From assembly GCF_023065955.2 (NCBI RefSeq), contig NW_026623067.1, positions 57,854,444 to 57,918,443 of the forward strand: DNA of 64,000 nt, in the 5' to 3' direction. Shown here one piece after another: positions 43,586-56,518 of this stretch. Each line of letters starts with the position of its first letter. The first letter of the stretch is position 1. The DNA is from Ursus arctos (lineage: Eukaryota > Chordata > Mammalia > Carnivora > Ursidae). The notes under the pieces are model-generated. The model did no database searches. It saw only the letters and a list, made by a program, of their open reading frames with translations, and was not told the DNA's origin. A program made the translations under genes and the position numbers.

Positions 43586-45059
43586 CTGCTTTGTCCACTC
43601 TGCCTCCATTGTTTCTGCTATGCTGCCTGACCTCATAGCACCTCTCAACTGAAGCCACACATTCACATTTCTGTGTCTCTCCAATGCTGGGCTCTCTCTC
43701 CTGTGGCTCCTAAATTCTGCAAGTTGAGCACACATGTCACAAGATGAGAAGCATCATGCCCCAGGAACTTCTGGATCTCCAGGAGGTTGGCACCAAAAAG
43801 GACAGAGGGCAGCATGAAGTCTAAAGTCAACCATCATTGTCATGAAATTGTCGTGAGACTCACTCGCCAGGAAGGACATGCTCCCTTTTTTACTGACCAA
43901 AGAACGACAGCTCGTTAACAAAGCATCACAACAAACCATGCAAGCACCTGCCAACTGTTTTATATTCGGCTACTGTCATCTTAGTTTAGTTTCTTGAAAT
44001 TAGAATGTTTCAACATGGCCTTATAAAAATACTGCATTCTGGTTCTCGGGCAGAGTATCAGTTCAGAAAAGCTGCAAGGTTTGAGCTGCCAGTGTCTCTT
44101 GCATTCCTGGTTTCGTCTGTAATTTCTGAAGACTAGTAAGTAGACATGGCACTTTACAAATACACAAAGACAAGGGCCTGGCCTTCGGTCAGAAAAACAG
44201 AATCCAAATGAAACTAATCCAAGCAGAAGCAGTAACAGACAGTTACTATTTTAGGGGAGGGCATTGGCTTTGGAAAGCTAAGTTGAAAGTATTCCTGTTT
44301 TTGTTTTTGTTTAGAAATGGGAGTGATTTGAAGGGAAAGGGGGCGGTCCCATCCTGAGGTTTGCTCTGTGTTTAATCTACACGGGCTCGTGGTCTCGGGA
44401 GGTCACTCAATTCAAAAGCAAAGTTGTTCAAGCTGACTCCCCCCTAAAGAAACTGCTTTCTATGGCAGACAACTCCTTTTTTCCAATGGCTTTGTGGCTG
44501 ACCTCAGCTCCCCAGACAAGTGTAGGCTTAAATAAGATAATTGCTTTCCAAGGCATTATGCCTCTCTTGTAGAAAATCTCCTAGAACACAGAGCACACCT
44601 CTACTGGGAGAAGACCACACCTGAAGTCATGGTCCTAATTGGTTGTTTTATTTGCCTTCATCAGAAAGCTCTACTGGCTGCATCAAACAAAAGTCAGGCA
44701 TATTTAACTTCCTAGAAACAAGCTAGTTAGGCGGCACTGGGGCAGAGTCACTTAATCCAAGACACATTTTTACACAAACCTCAAGTTATAACCCACATAT
44801 GGTGGCAGATCATTATCCTAAGACTCTAAATTGAACCAGTTATATAGTTGGAGGGGGATCTATCATAATCTGGAAAACTTTTCTTTTTACTGGTCTATTT
44901 TAACAAGTGTAGGGAGGAAATAAAACTCGAAAAGCATAAACTGTTTTACATTTTGAATTGAACTTTGATAAAAATGGAAATACTCCAAAATAAAGAAATA
45001 CTGGCAAAGGGGGAGGGAAAGAGGCACACAGAAATCAAGGAGAAAATGTGGAAATAAAG
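43586..45059. other. Unassigned sequence
   Basis: No gene or named repeat in about 1.5 kb. The segment around 44290-44760 is free of recognisable repeats and could hold conserved noncoding DNA, but I have no positive evidence. Confidence 0.4.
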
Positions 45060-45372
45060 AAGTTCTGTTACTGCTTTTACATTTCCTGATTTAGTTAAGT
45101 GAAAGGCAGGATACACAATTATACAGAGATACGATCCCTAATGAAAGAGAGAGGGTGCCAGAGAGAGACATAGACACACAGACAGACAAACAGATGGACT
45201 TAAAAGACTAAAATGAAATGGATCAACATAGACTCCTGTGACGAGCCCCGGGTCTCGGAATCATAGATAATTTTCATTTTGTCTTTGGGCCTTTTCATGT
45301 TTTCCAAGCTCCCTACAATGAGCATGTTTTTCTTGAACATAAAAAAAAAATCAATAAAATTTTTAAAAACTG
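45060..45372 (+). mobile_element. L1M 3'-end relic with A-rich tail
   Basis: 'ttttcatgttttccaagctc' followed by 'cctacaatgagcatgttttt' and an A run is the end of an old L1 3' UTR on the plus strand. Confidence 0.65.
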
Positions 45373-46379
45373 GTTTCTGATTCAAAATGCAAAGATCTTT
45401 AACTCCACATCTGAGCACATAAGCTGATAGACTTTAGGGCTGTTAAAAGTGGAGTTTCTATGTGTGCTAGTGCACCCCCTGGGGCCCAAAGAAGAGGGAG
45501 GAACACCCCCCCCCCCCCCATTTTGCATAGCTCACAGAAAGGTATAAGGACTTCTCGGGCCTAACACACCTGAATAGTTCCAATGCCCCAGGCTGCAGTA
45601 ACAGATGACAAAATAAAGGGCTCTTTTGTGCTGACCTATTACAAATGACTACCATGGTCATCTCTGGGCACCGACTGCAAGGTCAATTCTAAGCGTTGCT
45701 TTATACCTTATGTGTGCTGCCTGACGTGAGCCTAACGCGGTGGAAGCCGAATGCTGTGTGGAAGCCAGGTTCACCGTGCTTGCCGGCTTTCATTGGATTG
45801 GTTGTTTCTGGAGCCATGATCTCTAGACTCCAGGTCATTCCAGTGCCTGGAAGAGGTCGAGCTGGGAGAGCATGCAGAAACGTGCTCCGGGCATCTTGTT
45901 CTGTCCACTTCCGGAAGCTGGCTGCACAAAGTCTCCTCCGCAGACTTTTATGTTTCCTTGGCATTTGGCCTTTGGATTGCTTTGTGGATAAAAGGTACCC
46001 TTGGAGGCAGACTCCAGATAATTATCCTGGCCCGCTGCCTAAAACTATTCACTGCATTTGTTCCTCTACTCGAAAACCCTTGAATACGAGGTTTATTTGG
46101 GTGAACAAGATCCTTTCCACGGAAATGCAAATGCCTCAAATAGAGTCATGAGCCATCTGTCATTCTGACTTGAGCATAAATTTGTTCAATCAGATTGCTT
46201 CTCTTCTGACACCTCGTACGCTAGACTGAGAAGCGGAAATGTTGCTGATCTGTAAAGGGAGCTAAGTGTCAGGTAGAGATGGAAGGATGCAGCTTGAAGA
46301 CAAAGGCAGCAGGTGGCCACTCTGACCTGGGGGCCTGAGGAAAGAGACAGGCAAAGGGATTTGAGGAGTGGCCCTCCCC
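45373..46379. other. Unassigned sequence with an unassigned 151-codon frame
   Basis: A 14-nt C run sits at 45506-45519. A plus frame at 45696-46151 (151 codons, starting MLYTLCVLPD) has mixed composition and no recognised motif. Frames this long are expected by chance a few times in 64 kb over six frames, and an 87-codon minus frame overlaps it, so I do not call a gene. Confidence 0.45.
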
Positions 46380-47492
46380 TCTCCTCAAACCTCAAAACCA
46401 GACTCCTCCCTCCATTTTGCTGTCCTTCACCAGTTCCACAACTCCTTCCACTTTGCACCCCCCCCCCCCCCGAACTAGCTACATCTTCCACCATCCTTCC
46501 ATCTGGGGCTAAGTCCTCTGCCTGATGGATCCCACCTCCACTGCCTTCCCAAAGACCTCACTCTAGCTCCTTCCTGCTGTCTCCAGCATCTTCAACCTCT
46601 TTCTTCACTGGCTCCTTTAATCTGTTTCACTATCTAAACAAGCAAACAAAAAATACTCTCCTTAAACCCACCTCCCACTCCAGCTTTGCCCTCTCTCTCA
46701 GACTTCCGGGAAGAGTTGTTTACACTTCTTACTTCCATGACCTTACCTTCTACTCTTTCCTCTCCCCTTCACTGCTCTTCTGCTCACCTCCCCACAAAGC
46801 ACCTCCCCACAATGAAACTGCTCTTACTCAAATCACTAGTGACATGGTGATGAAATGCAATGGAAACTTTGATTCTTGGCTTATATGACCTTTCTAAAGC
46901 CCTTGACCCTGGTGACCTCTTTCTGCTTTCTTGGCTCTTTTTCTTGGCTTCTTCGGTCCTGTTTTCTCTGGGTAACTGGCTCTCCTCTCAGTAGCCACAC
47001 GCAGATGGCTCCTATGTCTGTACTCTCAGCCCAGGCCACCCTCCCGAACTGCACGTTCTTAACCAACTGTCTACAGGACAACCTACATCTCACAGACCTG
47101 TCAGCCAACATTTTCAAAATGGAACCCATCACATTCTCCCCCTACTCCCACCAGGCTGATGTCTCATGTCCTGGGGACTCTGTCCACACAGATTCCTCTG
47201 GTTGGAGAGCGCTCCTTCCCCCTTGACCCTCTGAGCCCTTCACTTAGCTAACCGTTATTCATCATTTAGGTCTCAGGTTAGATGCCACTTCTTCTCGGAA
47301 GTCTTCCTTCATACCTCAAGTCTGAGTCACATGCTCCTATGATTTCAGAAGCTCCCACTTGTAATGCTTTATTAAATCATCCATTCTGCCCATGAAAATA
47401 TTTGCTCCCAAGGGCAATTTTGTTCATTACATCCCTTAGTCTAGCATAATGTGTGGCACACAGGCTACTCAATAAAAATGTGTTTATTTGAA
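46380..47492 (+). mobile_element. LINE-2 relic including 3' tail
   Basis: C/T-rich text with 'ttcttcactggctcctttaa', 'acttcttctcggaagtcttc' and 'atgtgtggcacacaggctac' followed by 'tcaataaaaatg' near the end, in L2 order on the plus strand. A 14-nt C run lies at 46458-46471. The 116-codon frame at 46876-47226 is a chance frame in L2. Confidence 0.7.
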
Positions 47493-47684
47493 GAAATAAA
47501 ACATCCCATTTCCAACACTCAGGTATCCGGCAGAGGTGGAAGTGTCACTTTTCTCTGCTAGTCTCCTGTCCCCGTAGTCCCTGTTCATAAGGTCAGGGTC
47601 TTATAGGTCCTGTTCATAACCCAGGTGAGCATCCTTTGGCCCTCTTTTCAGCTTAATCACGGGTTGTCTAGCCTTATGTGTGCC

Positions 47685-47910
47685 CATCTCAGCATTTTTT
47701 TTTAAAGATTTTATTTATTTATTCGACAGAGATAGAGACAGCCAGCGAGAGAGGGAACACAAGCAGGGGGAGTGGGAGAGGAAGAAGCAGGCTCAGAGCG
47801 GAGGAGCCTGATGTGGGGCTCGATCCCACAACGCCGGGATCACGCCCTGAGCCGAAGGCAGACGCCTAACCGCTGTGCCACCCAGGCGCCCCTCATCTCA
47901 GCATTTTTTT
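47685..47910 (-). mobile_element. Can-SINE, young type, with target-site duplication
   Basis: The body (47702-47893), read on the minus strand, is close to the youngest consensus in this window (GGGGCGCCTGGGTGGCACAG head, GGGATCGAGCCCC, AAATAAATAAAATCTTT). The 17-bp duplication CATCTCAGCATTTTTTT at 47685-47701 and 47894-47910 is exact. A 63-codon plus frame is antisense SINE. Confidence 0.96.
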
Positions 47911-49194
47911 CTGCTATGTATAAAAACTTTTTTTCTATGAGGAAATGTATTCTTAGTTCCTAACACTGACTTTACATGAGTTTTGTACTATTTTTTAAAA
48001 ATTCAGTACTATCTCTACCATATGTAAATACGGATCACTCAGTGCAAATACATTCGATGTTGGTTCTTCCAAGTAAAATAAATAACCTTGCCACAGGATA
48101 ATTCTTAAGAGCAATTTGGTTTATGTCTTAGTCTTTGTTTTCCTTTTTGGAGTCCAACTTTGCTAAAGAAAAAAAATGTTCAATTCCAATAGGGTCATTT
48201 CAAAAATGCATTTTTAAAGTTCCAAATGCTCAATAGTTTTTCCTTTTGCTTTGGCTGGTTATGAAGATTTTATAGGTCCAAGTACATAAACTTTGATGCT
48301 TTAATTAATGCTTATGGCTATATTACGAGAGAAAGAAAATACTTTAATAAGTTTATACAAATGAGTCATATGATTTCCCCAACTGTAGCCACAACACACA
48401 GCACCCTGCACTGTAGGACATCTGTTTGTCTCTTTCAAAAAGTTGAGTATGGGATTTCAGCAGCAAATTTGAAAATGACAGAGCTACACTCACCACCATG
48501 TTGGCAAAAGATCTACCCTGAGCCTCTTCCTCCTCGGCTGCTATATCAAAGGACAGTAGCTGCTTATAAGATCCTGTTAAGCCATGGCATACCTTTTTAA
48601 ACCAATGATGGGGCAGGGGGACATCGTGGCAAAACTCTTTGACCAAAGAAAGGTATTCACCATGGGAATAATAAGGGAAGTGTTACGAAAATGGAGGGAG
48701 CCAGTGGTCTGTGAATAGACAAATTCTGGCTCTCTTTGCAACCAATGGGTAAGATTTGCTCTTGGTGTCACAAGAATGCTCCTCCTCTCGACAGAACTTC
48801 CAAGGAAGTGTCTCATCCCGCTGCTCACATAGCCATGGCCTGTTAGCCCCAACTTTGAGAATGCTTTACGAGCACTTTTGCTTTCTCTCTCTTTTCATGC
48901 TCGTTTTGCAAGAGTTTGCTCTTGACTTGACCTTGCTTTTCATCTTCATTTTGTTCTCTGGGGTAGACAACTAGATGGAATACAGGTCAAAGGCCAGGAC
49001 CCTGCCTTATTTCTCCTTGTCCCTGCAATTTCTCTCCTCCATCCTCTGTGGATCCCAATTGAAGATTTCTCTTTAAGCCTCCAGCTGATCATGATGATGA
49101 AAGACGGCTTCCTGTTCCCTTTATTCAATTGAGGAGTTTCTTTTTTGTCTTCTGTGGCTGAGGAGGTAGTGAGTGTCTCATCAATATTCAAACC
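47911..49194. other. Unassigned sequence
   Basis: No gene or named repeat recognised. Overlapping opposite frames at 48353-48646 (-), 48361-48600 (+) and 48577-48852 (-) are short. Confidence 0.45.
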
Positions 49195-49380
49195 AGGGCT
49201 ACTTGGTGTTGTTCCGGGATCAGCAGCATTAGTCTCACTTGAGAGCTTGCGAGAAACGAAAATTTTCAGGCCTCTTGCTAAACCTACTAAATCAGAATCT
49301 CTGAGTGAGGGAGGAGGCAGAAATCTGGAGGTTGACAAGTTCTCCAGGTGATTCCTATGCAGTATGAGAACCACTGTCTC
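49195..49380 (-). mobile_element. MER5A-like hAT element
   Basis: 'aacctactaaatcagaatct' then 'ctgagtgagggaggaggcag', 'gttctccaggtgattcctat' and the terminal 'gtatgagaaccactg' give the reverse complement of MER5A. The 152-codon minus frame (48946-49404) runs across this element and is not a gene. Confidence 0.85.
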
Positions 49381-50589
49381 AACTGCCAGCTCTATGAACG
49401 ACAAGGCAGTGATGGGGGATTATTTGTGTTCTCTGTGTTCCCAGGGTAGAAGAACAGAATACTCTGGCAGCAGGTAACTAGGTTTTCCTGGCGGGACAGA
49501 CAGCAAGTCTGCCTAAAGTCCTACGCAGACAATTTTCTAAAATCAGCAGCAAGGATTCAGGACCAAGTTTACCCACTGGGAGGTTTCTCTTGAAAGTCCC
49601 AAAGTTTCTGTTCTTTTTCCCCACCGCACCCACTACCCCATAACTACTTTGCAGCAACCAGTCTGATGTGCTCACTGCCTGTGTAGGTCACGGTCTCATC
49701 TTTGCCCATGCCCATTTGTGAGCTCCTGAATCTCCAGCAATCTAGAACTGACCCACATCCCCTTCCAAGGCTTCGTTCTGCCAGTGAGCAAATAGTTACT
49801 GAGCCCTTGATATGTGCAAGGTTTCGTTAACCAGCAGCCCCCACCTCTTCTACCCCCTGCTGCCCATGTCCTGCAGGATCCTATCTTGGTGACTGCCTGA
49901 CCCATAACTGGGCACGCAGCCACCAAAACTCAGAAAGCAGTAGGCCCCTTCTGCAGTCTCTGCTCTAATGATTTTCAAACTGTTTAGTAAAATAACCATA
50001 TTAGAACACCTACACAGAAAATAAGAGCAGTATTTTATTCATACGAATGCATTTTGAAATTAAAAAGAAGTTAAATTATAGGTTACCCAATGAGTACAAT
50101 GAGGCTATTTTGACCCCTCCAAATGAAGTTAGGTGGACGGGAGTAGTGAAGTGTGCCTCTGTGTCAGTCTGTGCCTAGACGAGCTGGTTGCACAGTACTG
50201 AGAAGAAGAAAAAAAATCTTCGTTCAGGTAAGTAGTTACACATGGTAACAGTTGGGTTTTGTTGGTTTGTTTGTTGGTTTGTTGTTTTAAGATAACTTTC
50301 CTTGCAACCTTGGGATACTGTTCCATGAGACAGATGGCAAGACAACTTCGTGCCAAGGTTTACCCGCAAAGAGGTGTTTACATGGCATTATAACTAACAC
50401 ATTGACAGTCTTTAGTGGGTTAAAATTTGGCACATGTCATACTTGACTGTGTCTCCTTTTTATATACATAATTGGAAGAAAACTTTAATGTAATTTAAAT
50501 CAAATGTCTGGAAACGCTAAAAACCTTTGCAGCCCTCAGGGAACGCTACAAAACACAAATCACTTCCCAGATGAGAGACCAAGATGAAG
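49381..50589. other. Unassigned sequence upstream of CpG island 4
   Basis: No gene or named repeat; a (TTTG)n-like stretch lies near 50258-50285. Confidence 0.45.
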
Positions 50590-51250
50590 TCACTTACTCA
50601 GGTCCGACGGCTTCCTGGTGTCAGAGCCTGCTGCGTCTCACGTCGCCTGACTCCTGGCTTTTCTTCCCTGCTTCCCATGGAGACCCCGTGTAGATTCCCA
50701 GTGCTGTGCCCTGGGCCGAATCTTCCAGAGCGGGAGCTCTGTTGATCCTGCTTAAGTGAATGGCAGAATGGAATTTCCCCAGAGCCATTTCTCGTCTCCA
50801 GCTGGAGGGTGCCGGGCAGGGGCAGGGCAGGGAGGGCTGCGGGGGAATGAAGGCCCCGCTAAGCGACTCTGCCTCTTGCGGTGCCCGACCATGAGCCCGC
50901 GCACACGTCCTCTCCAGATAATCCGGTTCTGCCCTCGCAGCCCGGGCTTGGCGCGCTCGCGGAGCTCTGCCTGGCTATTCTTGCACGGGGCCCGGTCCCA
51001 GGAAGCACTTGCTCCTGTGGATGAACCGCATCTGCCAGGCGCTGGGTCCCCCGACGGCGGTATCTTCCCCGCGATGTGGGGGGCGGGGAGACGGCGCAGG
51101 AAAATGGCGGGGACGGCAGACAGCAGAGCCATCCTGGCATCTGCACGTCGCCTCACTGACCCCTTCTCTTAGCAGCTCGCTCGTTTCAAAACAGCCACCC
51201 CGGGGGGAGAAAGCCCGAAATGGGTGAGGGCGGACGAAGGGAAGCAGGGA
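50590..51250. promoter_or_regulatory. CpG island 4 (orphan) with GC box and YY1-type motif
   Basis: CpG density rises at about 50600 and falls after 51230. GGGGCGGGG (about 51080-51088) is an Sp1-type GC box. AAAATGGCGG (51101-51110) matches the YY1 core element that often sits just downstream of a transcription start on the same strand, here plus. Possible splice donors are present on both strands: TGG|GTGAGG near 51222 (+) and CTGA|GTAAGTG at 50598/50597 (-). Frames of 138 (+, 50756-51172) and 134 codons (-, 50752-51156) occupy the same DNA, so neither is trusted. The promoter call is inferred; no transcript evidence exists here. Confidence 0.65.
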
Positions 51251-51879
51251 AGGAAGGTCGGAAAGCCTTTTCTCTGCTTCAGCAGTTTGGCGTCTCTTTT
51301 TACCTCAGAGAACTGGCAGCAGCCCTTCTGCAGAGCTTGCTGCAGCCTGTGACGGGGTATCTCCCTCGGCCGGGAGCTGAAACTCTGCCCACCTCCACAC
51401 GGCGTTGGAGATTAAACAGGTTTCGGGCATGTCTGTCATCGGGAGAGAAAAATTCAGTCCTGCAGGCCCCAGACAGCTCACCCAATAAAGGCCCTCAGGT
51501 CTCCTAGCAACTTGCCGTGCTTAGATTTTTCCAGCTACTTTTGCAAGGTGGAATTTAATTTTAAAAAATATGAGGGCCCTGTCAGTAAAACCAAAAGGGC
51601 TGGAACACAGAGGTTTAGGGGACATGGATCCCTCTAACTGCTCCCGCTTTATGAGGGAAAACTAGCCCAGGGCTGAGGGTGATTTATTCTTTACTTCCCG
51701 TTAGAATTAGAATCAAATGGATTGCTTTAATATTTTTGTCTCTCACAAAGAAAAGTAATAAATCTAAGAAGGCTGCCTGCTGTTATGTTCAAGCCTAACC
51801 TTTCTCACATAATCACCCCACAGAAGATATTGCTGTTGCTTCCCCAGTACCCGTTCTCTCCTTCCTTGCCAGAAGAAAT
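51251..51879. other. Unassigned sequence
   Basis: Tail of the GC-rich region, then AT-richer DNA. The 95-codon plus frame at 51220-51507 starts just past the YY1-type motif but has no recognisable domain. Confidence 0.45.
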
Positions 51880-52310
51880 GGCTGGCAATGCGCTCAGGTG
51901 AAAATAATCATATTCCCAGCTTCCTCTACACACTAGAGCAGCCATGTGACCCAGTTTTAGCTAATGACCTGTAAGCAAAGCTGACAGGATAGGGCTTCTG
52001 ATTAACACTGACAGACTCAGATAATATGGGAAGTTTGCATGTCTTTTTCTGTGTCATTTTTCTTGGTCAGAATGATGGCTGGAGGCAGAGCAGCCACCTT
52101 GCAACCATGAGGATGAAGCCCTCACACGAAGAATGGTGGAGAAGCAGCCAAAGGTCTGCGGGTCCTTGATATCTCCCTTGAACATTTGTAACAGCTCTTG
52201 ACTGCTTGCCTCAAAACTTATTCTCAACCAGCAAAATAAAATCCATTTGGTTAAGACTTTGTATTTTGATTTCTCTTAAATGCGGCAAAATGCAATTCTA
52301 ACTAATACTC
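51880..52310 (+). mobile_element. Probable ancient LTR-type repeat
   Basis: 'agcagccaccttgcaaccat' followed by 'gaggatgaagccc', 'gcgggtccttgatatctccc' and a terminal 'caattctaactaatac' recall the 3' half of a MaLR- or ERVL-type LTR on the plus strand. The family is not certain. Confidence 0.5.
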
Positions 52311-52439
52311 TTTCAAAGCAAAGCTTCACACCATCACAAGGAATGCTCTTGTCCATCTGGTAGAACAAGAATCTCTTTCCTCATTTCCTAACATGAGGGA
52401 ATTGAGGCAGTGGGAAAATATCAAGTGAGTAACTTCGTT

Positions 52440-52735
52440 TTTGCGGAATCCGATTCTCTCTCTCAGCCCTTGACTTCTGAAATCTCTCAGCAACATTTGG
52501 GCCCCTGGCTACTTCCTCTTCCTTGAAATTTTCTACTTCTTTACTTCTGTGATATATTTCTCCATGCTTTTTTCTCTTTTTGTTGGCCCACTCTCCAGTG
52601 CCTCGTAGGTCCTACTCCTTCTGCCTGTCCCTTAAATGCACGTCTCCCAGAGTTTCCTTTCTCTTAGCATCTCATACTCCACTTGGGTAGTGGTCTGACG
52701 CCTAACCACGGCATCCACTATCGCTACCTAGTATT
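52440..52735 (+). mobile_element. LINE-2 fragment (reverse-transcriptase region)
   Basis: 'agcccttgacttctgaaatc', 'ttggcccactctccagtgcc' and 'agcatctcatactccacttg' match the L2 ORF2 nucleotide pattern on the plus strand. No frame remains. Confidence 0.5.
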
Positions 52736-52739
52736 GAAA

Positions 52740-52985
52740 ACTGAAACAACTACTGACATTGGAAAAGGATGTCTACCATGTACTGCTAAGAGAAAAACAG
52801 CAGCTCACAGGATAAGATGTGCTGCTTGATTCCATTCCTGTAAAATGGGAGGAAGAAAAGCATATATGCATAGAAAAAACTGTCTGAAAGGCATATAAGC
52901 AAGATGTTAACAGGGCATGGGTAATGGAGTTAAGGGTTTAGAGTCCTTAATTCAAATGTGAAATTAACCCTTTAATCTCTAAAGT
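52740..52985 (+). mobile_element. L1M 3' fragment
   Basis: 'gtctaccatgtactgctaag' followed by 'agaaaaacagcagctcacag' and 'ccattcctgtaaaatgggag' resemble the region upstream of the old L1 3' end. Confidence 0.55.
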
Positions 52986-53059
52986 TTGAATCAACGGACT
53001 TTCAGTCATTTCCAAACTATTTCCCCATTTTTACTCCACAAGAACTTAACTGCTTTGGG

Positions 53060-53165
53060 CAGTCATTCATTCATTCATTTGGTGAGTTTTTATTATGTGA
53101 CTGCTCTGGGCCAGGTCTGTGAGAAACACTGTAAAAATAAACCCCAAGTCCAAGGAGCTCTCATT
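53060..53165 (-). mobile_element. L2 3'-tip fragment
   Basis: 'cattcattcattcatttggt' followed by 'gagtttttattatgtgactg' and 'ggccaggtctgtgagaaaca' are an antisense L2 3' end. Confidence 0.7.
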
Positions 53166-56100
53166 TGAAACAAACTGGGTATACACAATTTCATTTTTAA
53201 ACTGATAGAGGAAGGGCATCATTTGCATACTCACATTTAAGGGCTGTTTCCAGGTAGAACACAGTATGGGTTAGGCAGCAGCTCCCCCTGGCATCTTTCC
53301 TGACTGAGCACGACAGGCAGGCCCAGGCTGACTGCTTCTCATAGCCTCTAAAGACTTTCCTGGACTGGGGGCTCTGTCCCCAGAACCTGCCGAACCAGTC
53401 TTCCCTGGGCAATCTATGAGATGACATACCCAGAATGGTTTCCAGCTTCTCTAATTAACTCTAAGCACTCCAAAGTCAAAGTTCAGAAAGTTAAAAGAAC
53501 AAACAAGCAAACTCAACATACAAACGTAAAGAATTTGTCACACAACCTTGCTCCTTTCATATAACCTTGCTCTCACCATTGTTCTTTCCCCCTTATGAAG
53601 TCCCAGTTCTGCACTTGCAAAAATACTCAGGGGATCTAGGAGAACTCTTGCCTGCACACAGAAGTGGATGGGATGGTGTACAGCGTCCAAATCCTTTACT
53701 CCTTATGAATCTATAAACCCACTGGCAGCTGGCCTTTGCTTTCCGTCTCCCTTCATGGGACAAAGAAGCTGCCTTCCCCCTGTTTATGACCAGTCCTTGT
53801 GCTTGTTCTTGAGTCTAGCTTCCTGCCTCTTCAGGAATCTTTCTCCATTGGTCATCCTCTTTCCGGTATCTTTGAGCTCTCTTTTTCTGAAACTAGCCCT
53901 TTCCCATCAGCATCGAAATACACGAGAAGTCTCTGCCAATTGCAGAAACATATGGAATGGATTGATTGGGTTATACATTCTGGATGAGGATGGAACTCTG
54001 CGCCGTTCGGGTTGCATCTTCTGCATCTGAAAAAGTGCTGGGTCTTCTGGGGGTTGTAGGCCCATTAGTGGATCACTTTTGTACTGAACACTCACTCTGC
54101 AACATTCTTCCAGGGCTGAGGTCTCCTTTCAGTTACCAGCACCAGACCGCTACCTTGGTGGATAAGCACTTTGGCTTCTCTGGACAGGCCTCAGATTCCC
54201 CACGTGAGGAATGGTGCTCCTCTCCCACTCTGAGCAGATCCTGGATGGCAGAATGAATGGGGATAAAAGCTGCTGGCAGGCTGTGTACAGCACACCATTT
54301 ACTCCACCTGAACATCTTCTCGAACATGAATCTTCAGGCTGTGTTGGCTCCACACACCACCAACCCTTCAACAGGGGAGTGGGGGGAGGGGTGTCCGTGT
54401 ATCTAGTTTGCTGTGAATGAGGGCACTTAAATGTGTACTTTATGTCTAAAGACCAAGTGAATAAGTGGGAGGTATTTGGAAAACTGGCTGAAAAACTCAT
54501 AAAAGTTACCTCTATTTTCTGAATAGAAGTGTCCATTACTATTTTTAAAAACCAGTCTTCAAAATTAAAAGACTAATTGTTGCCCTTGAATCAGTATGAG
54601 GGAACTCTGATACATTTCCCAAAAATCTCGTTCGTTTACCTGGAAAGACAGTTGCACTCGGCTGGAATTCCTCAGCTGTAGAACAATGCAAAACCACTGC
54701 ACCCGAGGCAGGCTTCATTCAGGGGGCCCTCCTGGGGGCTCTCAGGTGGGCAGGAATAAGAATTTGGGCTAGAAATCGGCCAAGCCACAGGGCTTTTGAA
54801 GAATCTAGCATGACCTCAATTTCCCAGGGGCCTCCTCTCAAGTCTCATCTGAAAGCTGGAAACACTCGTAACTGTCCACGTCCCCATTCAACATCATCGC
54901 CCAGTGCTCCACAGCCAGCTTGCCCAGCGCCAAGACCGAGGCAGCTACAGCACGAGGTGGCCAGCTTCCAGGGGGACCTTCCTGAATGGGTTCCTGAGGC
55001 TGGCCTTATGCTCATGAAGCACAGAGATTTTCATAAGCGTTGGTGCTAATCCCCCAAACCCCCCACCCCCACCCCATCTCTGCAGCCACTGCACCAGCTC
55101 TCCTGGCCACCAAGCCCCTTCTCCCACCAAAGGATGCCAACCCCACAGCCTGGAAAAACAGCCTAAGCTGGTCTGCTAAGGTGTCCAATGGTGTTGAAAG
55201 TCAAAACAGAGATCTGAGAGAGCAATTCGCTTTGAAAGACACTGGGAGAAGCCTGAGGGAAGACCCCTGAGGTCTGTTAGGAGGTGACAGCTTTGGACAG
55301 CGTGCTTGTTTATTCATGTCTCAGATGAGGGTGTGTGTGGGTGTCTATGTGTGATCTTTCTGCCTTTGCCCAGATGTGAGTGTGGGCTTTGTTGATAACA
55401 AGTGACTTTGACTCGGAGGGCACGGTGTGTGCATAACCTCTGGTGTATGTTTGTCCAGGTTGAAAGGACACACCGGTGTCTGGTCGCACACGTTATCTTC
55501 ACCCTTTCCTGAGGCTGCTCAATTCACTAGGAAGGGAGAGCAGCTCCTCGAATGCTTTTCATGCCTTTCCCGCGTGCTCCTCCCATTCCTTCTCAGTCCT
55601 GTCCAAATACATCTCCAATTCCATCGATCCATCTCACTGTCTTCTGGACCATCCCACCCTCTTGGCACGTTTTCCTTCCTGGATCAAGCTGCCAAAATCC
55701 ACTTTTGTTTTGATGCCAGTGGTGAGACTGACTTGCTATAGGTTTTGATAGTAGGAAACCCTGCTGGTTCTAGCACTCCCTAGCGCCCCGTTTCCCAGAT
55801 GAAACTTGCTTGGGGCAGAAGAAAAAAAGAATCAGACTCCTTTTGCTACATAAATAGATGGGACACTCAAACTCAGAGCTAAATAGAATTTCTTGAACGT
55901 TTGTAGGCTTGCGTAATGACCTATGAAGTCAAAGTCGCTAAAGCTTTCTGATTAATTACATGTATGCATTCACTCTAATGCCTTTAAAAAAAAAATGAAA
56001 GAAACAAAGAAATGAAATACTTTGCTGCCCCGGCTACCTCCTGAGATTTACCAAGATTCTGGTGAGGACAGCTTCCCTCTGATGACATGGAGGCCTTTTC

Positions 56101-56504
56101 TTTGTAAAGACCTGCTGGCAACGGAGTGTTTTGCAAACGGAATTCAGAAGGAAGGAAAATATTTCGTGATGGCATGACCCTGAGCCAAGCATAGCATTCA
56201 CTAAATGGCTTCCCTGTAGGGTCAGCATGGAGACGACAACAGGCCGCATTTATCAAATCTGTAAACAGAGGGCCAGGGGGTTCCAGAGCAGAAGACACTG
56301 ACACTGTCACCCATCTTTGTAAGTGACAACCACCCTGCAAATCTCAAGCTGTAAGAGGGCTCTCTAGAGCTGAAGCGGTAAGAATGTGAGGGATCGTCAG
56401 GACAGCTGAGGGTGTGGGACATTCCTAAAGTGGGTTGGGGAGGGAGGGGCTTTTGGCAGAAACTTTGGGCTTAATCCAGTCCTGCCGGTTTGGACGAGAA
56501 GTGG
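53166..56504. other. Unassigned sequence
   Basis: About 3.3 kb without a gene I recognise. The C/T-rich part at 53560-53960 may include old LINE sequence ('cccatcagcatcgaaataca'). Overlapping frames at 53966-54256 (+) and 54150-54536 (-) are not credible. A GT-rich patch lies near 55328-55352. Confidence 0.4.
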
Positions 56505-56510
56505 GTTTTC

Positions 56511-56518
56511 TATATAAA
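56511..56518 (+). promoter_or_regulatory. TATA box (candidate)
   Basis: TATATAAA preceded by GGGTTTTC and followed by CTGACCC. If used on the plus strand, the start would fall about 25-30 nt downstream, in AGAAAAGAGAGAGAACAG. It lies 180 nt upstream of the 73-codon frame at 56698. A perfect TATA match in otherwise moderate-GC DNA is suggestive, not decisive. Confidence 0.35.

Noticed and set aside
45696..46151. 151-codon plus frame of mixed composition
   Set aside because: This length is expected by chance in a window this size. No motif, no repeat-independent support, and an 87-codon minus frame overlaps it. A conservation test could reopen it.
48946..49404. 152-codon minus frame
   Set aside because: It crosses a MER5A-like element and shows no domain.
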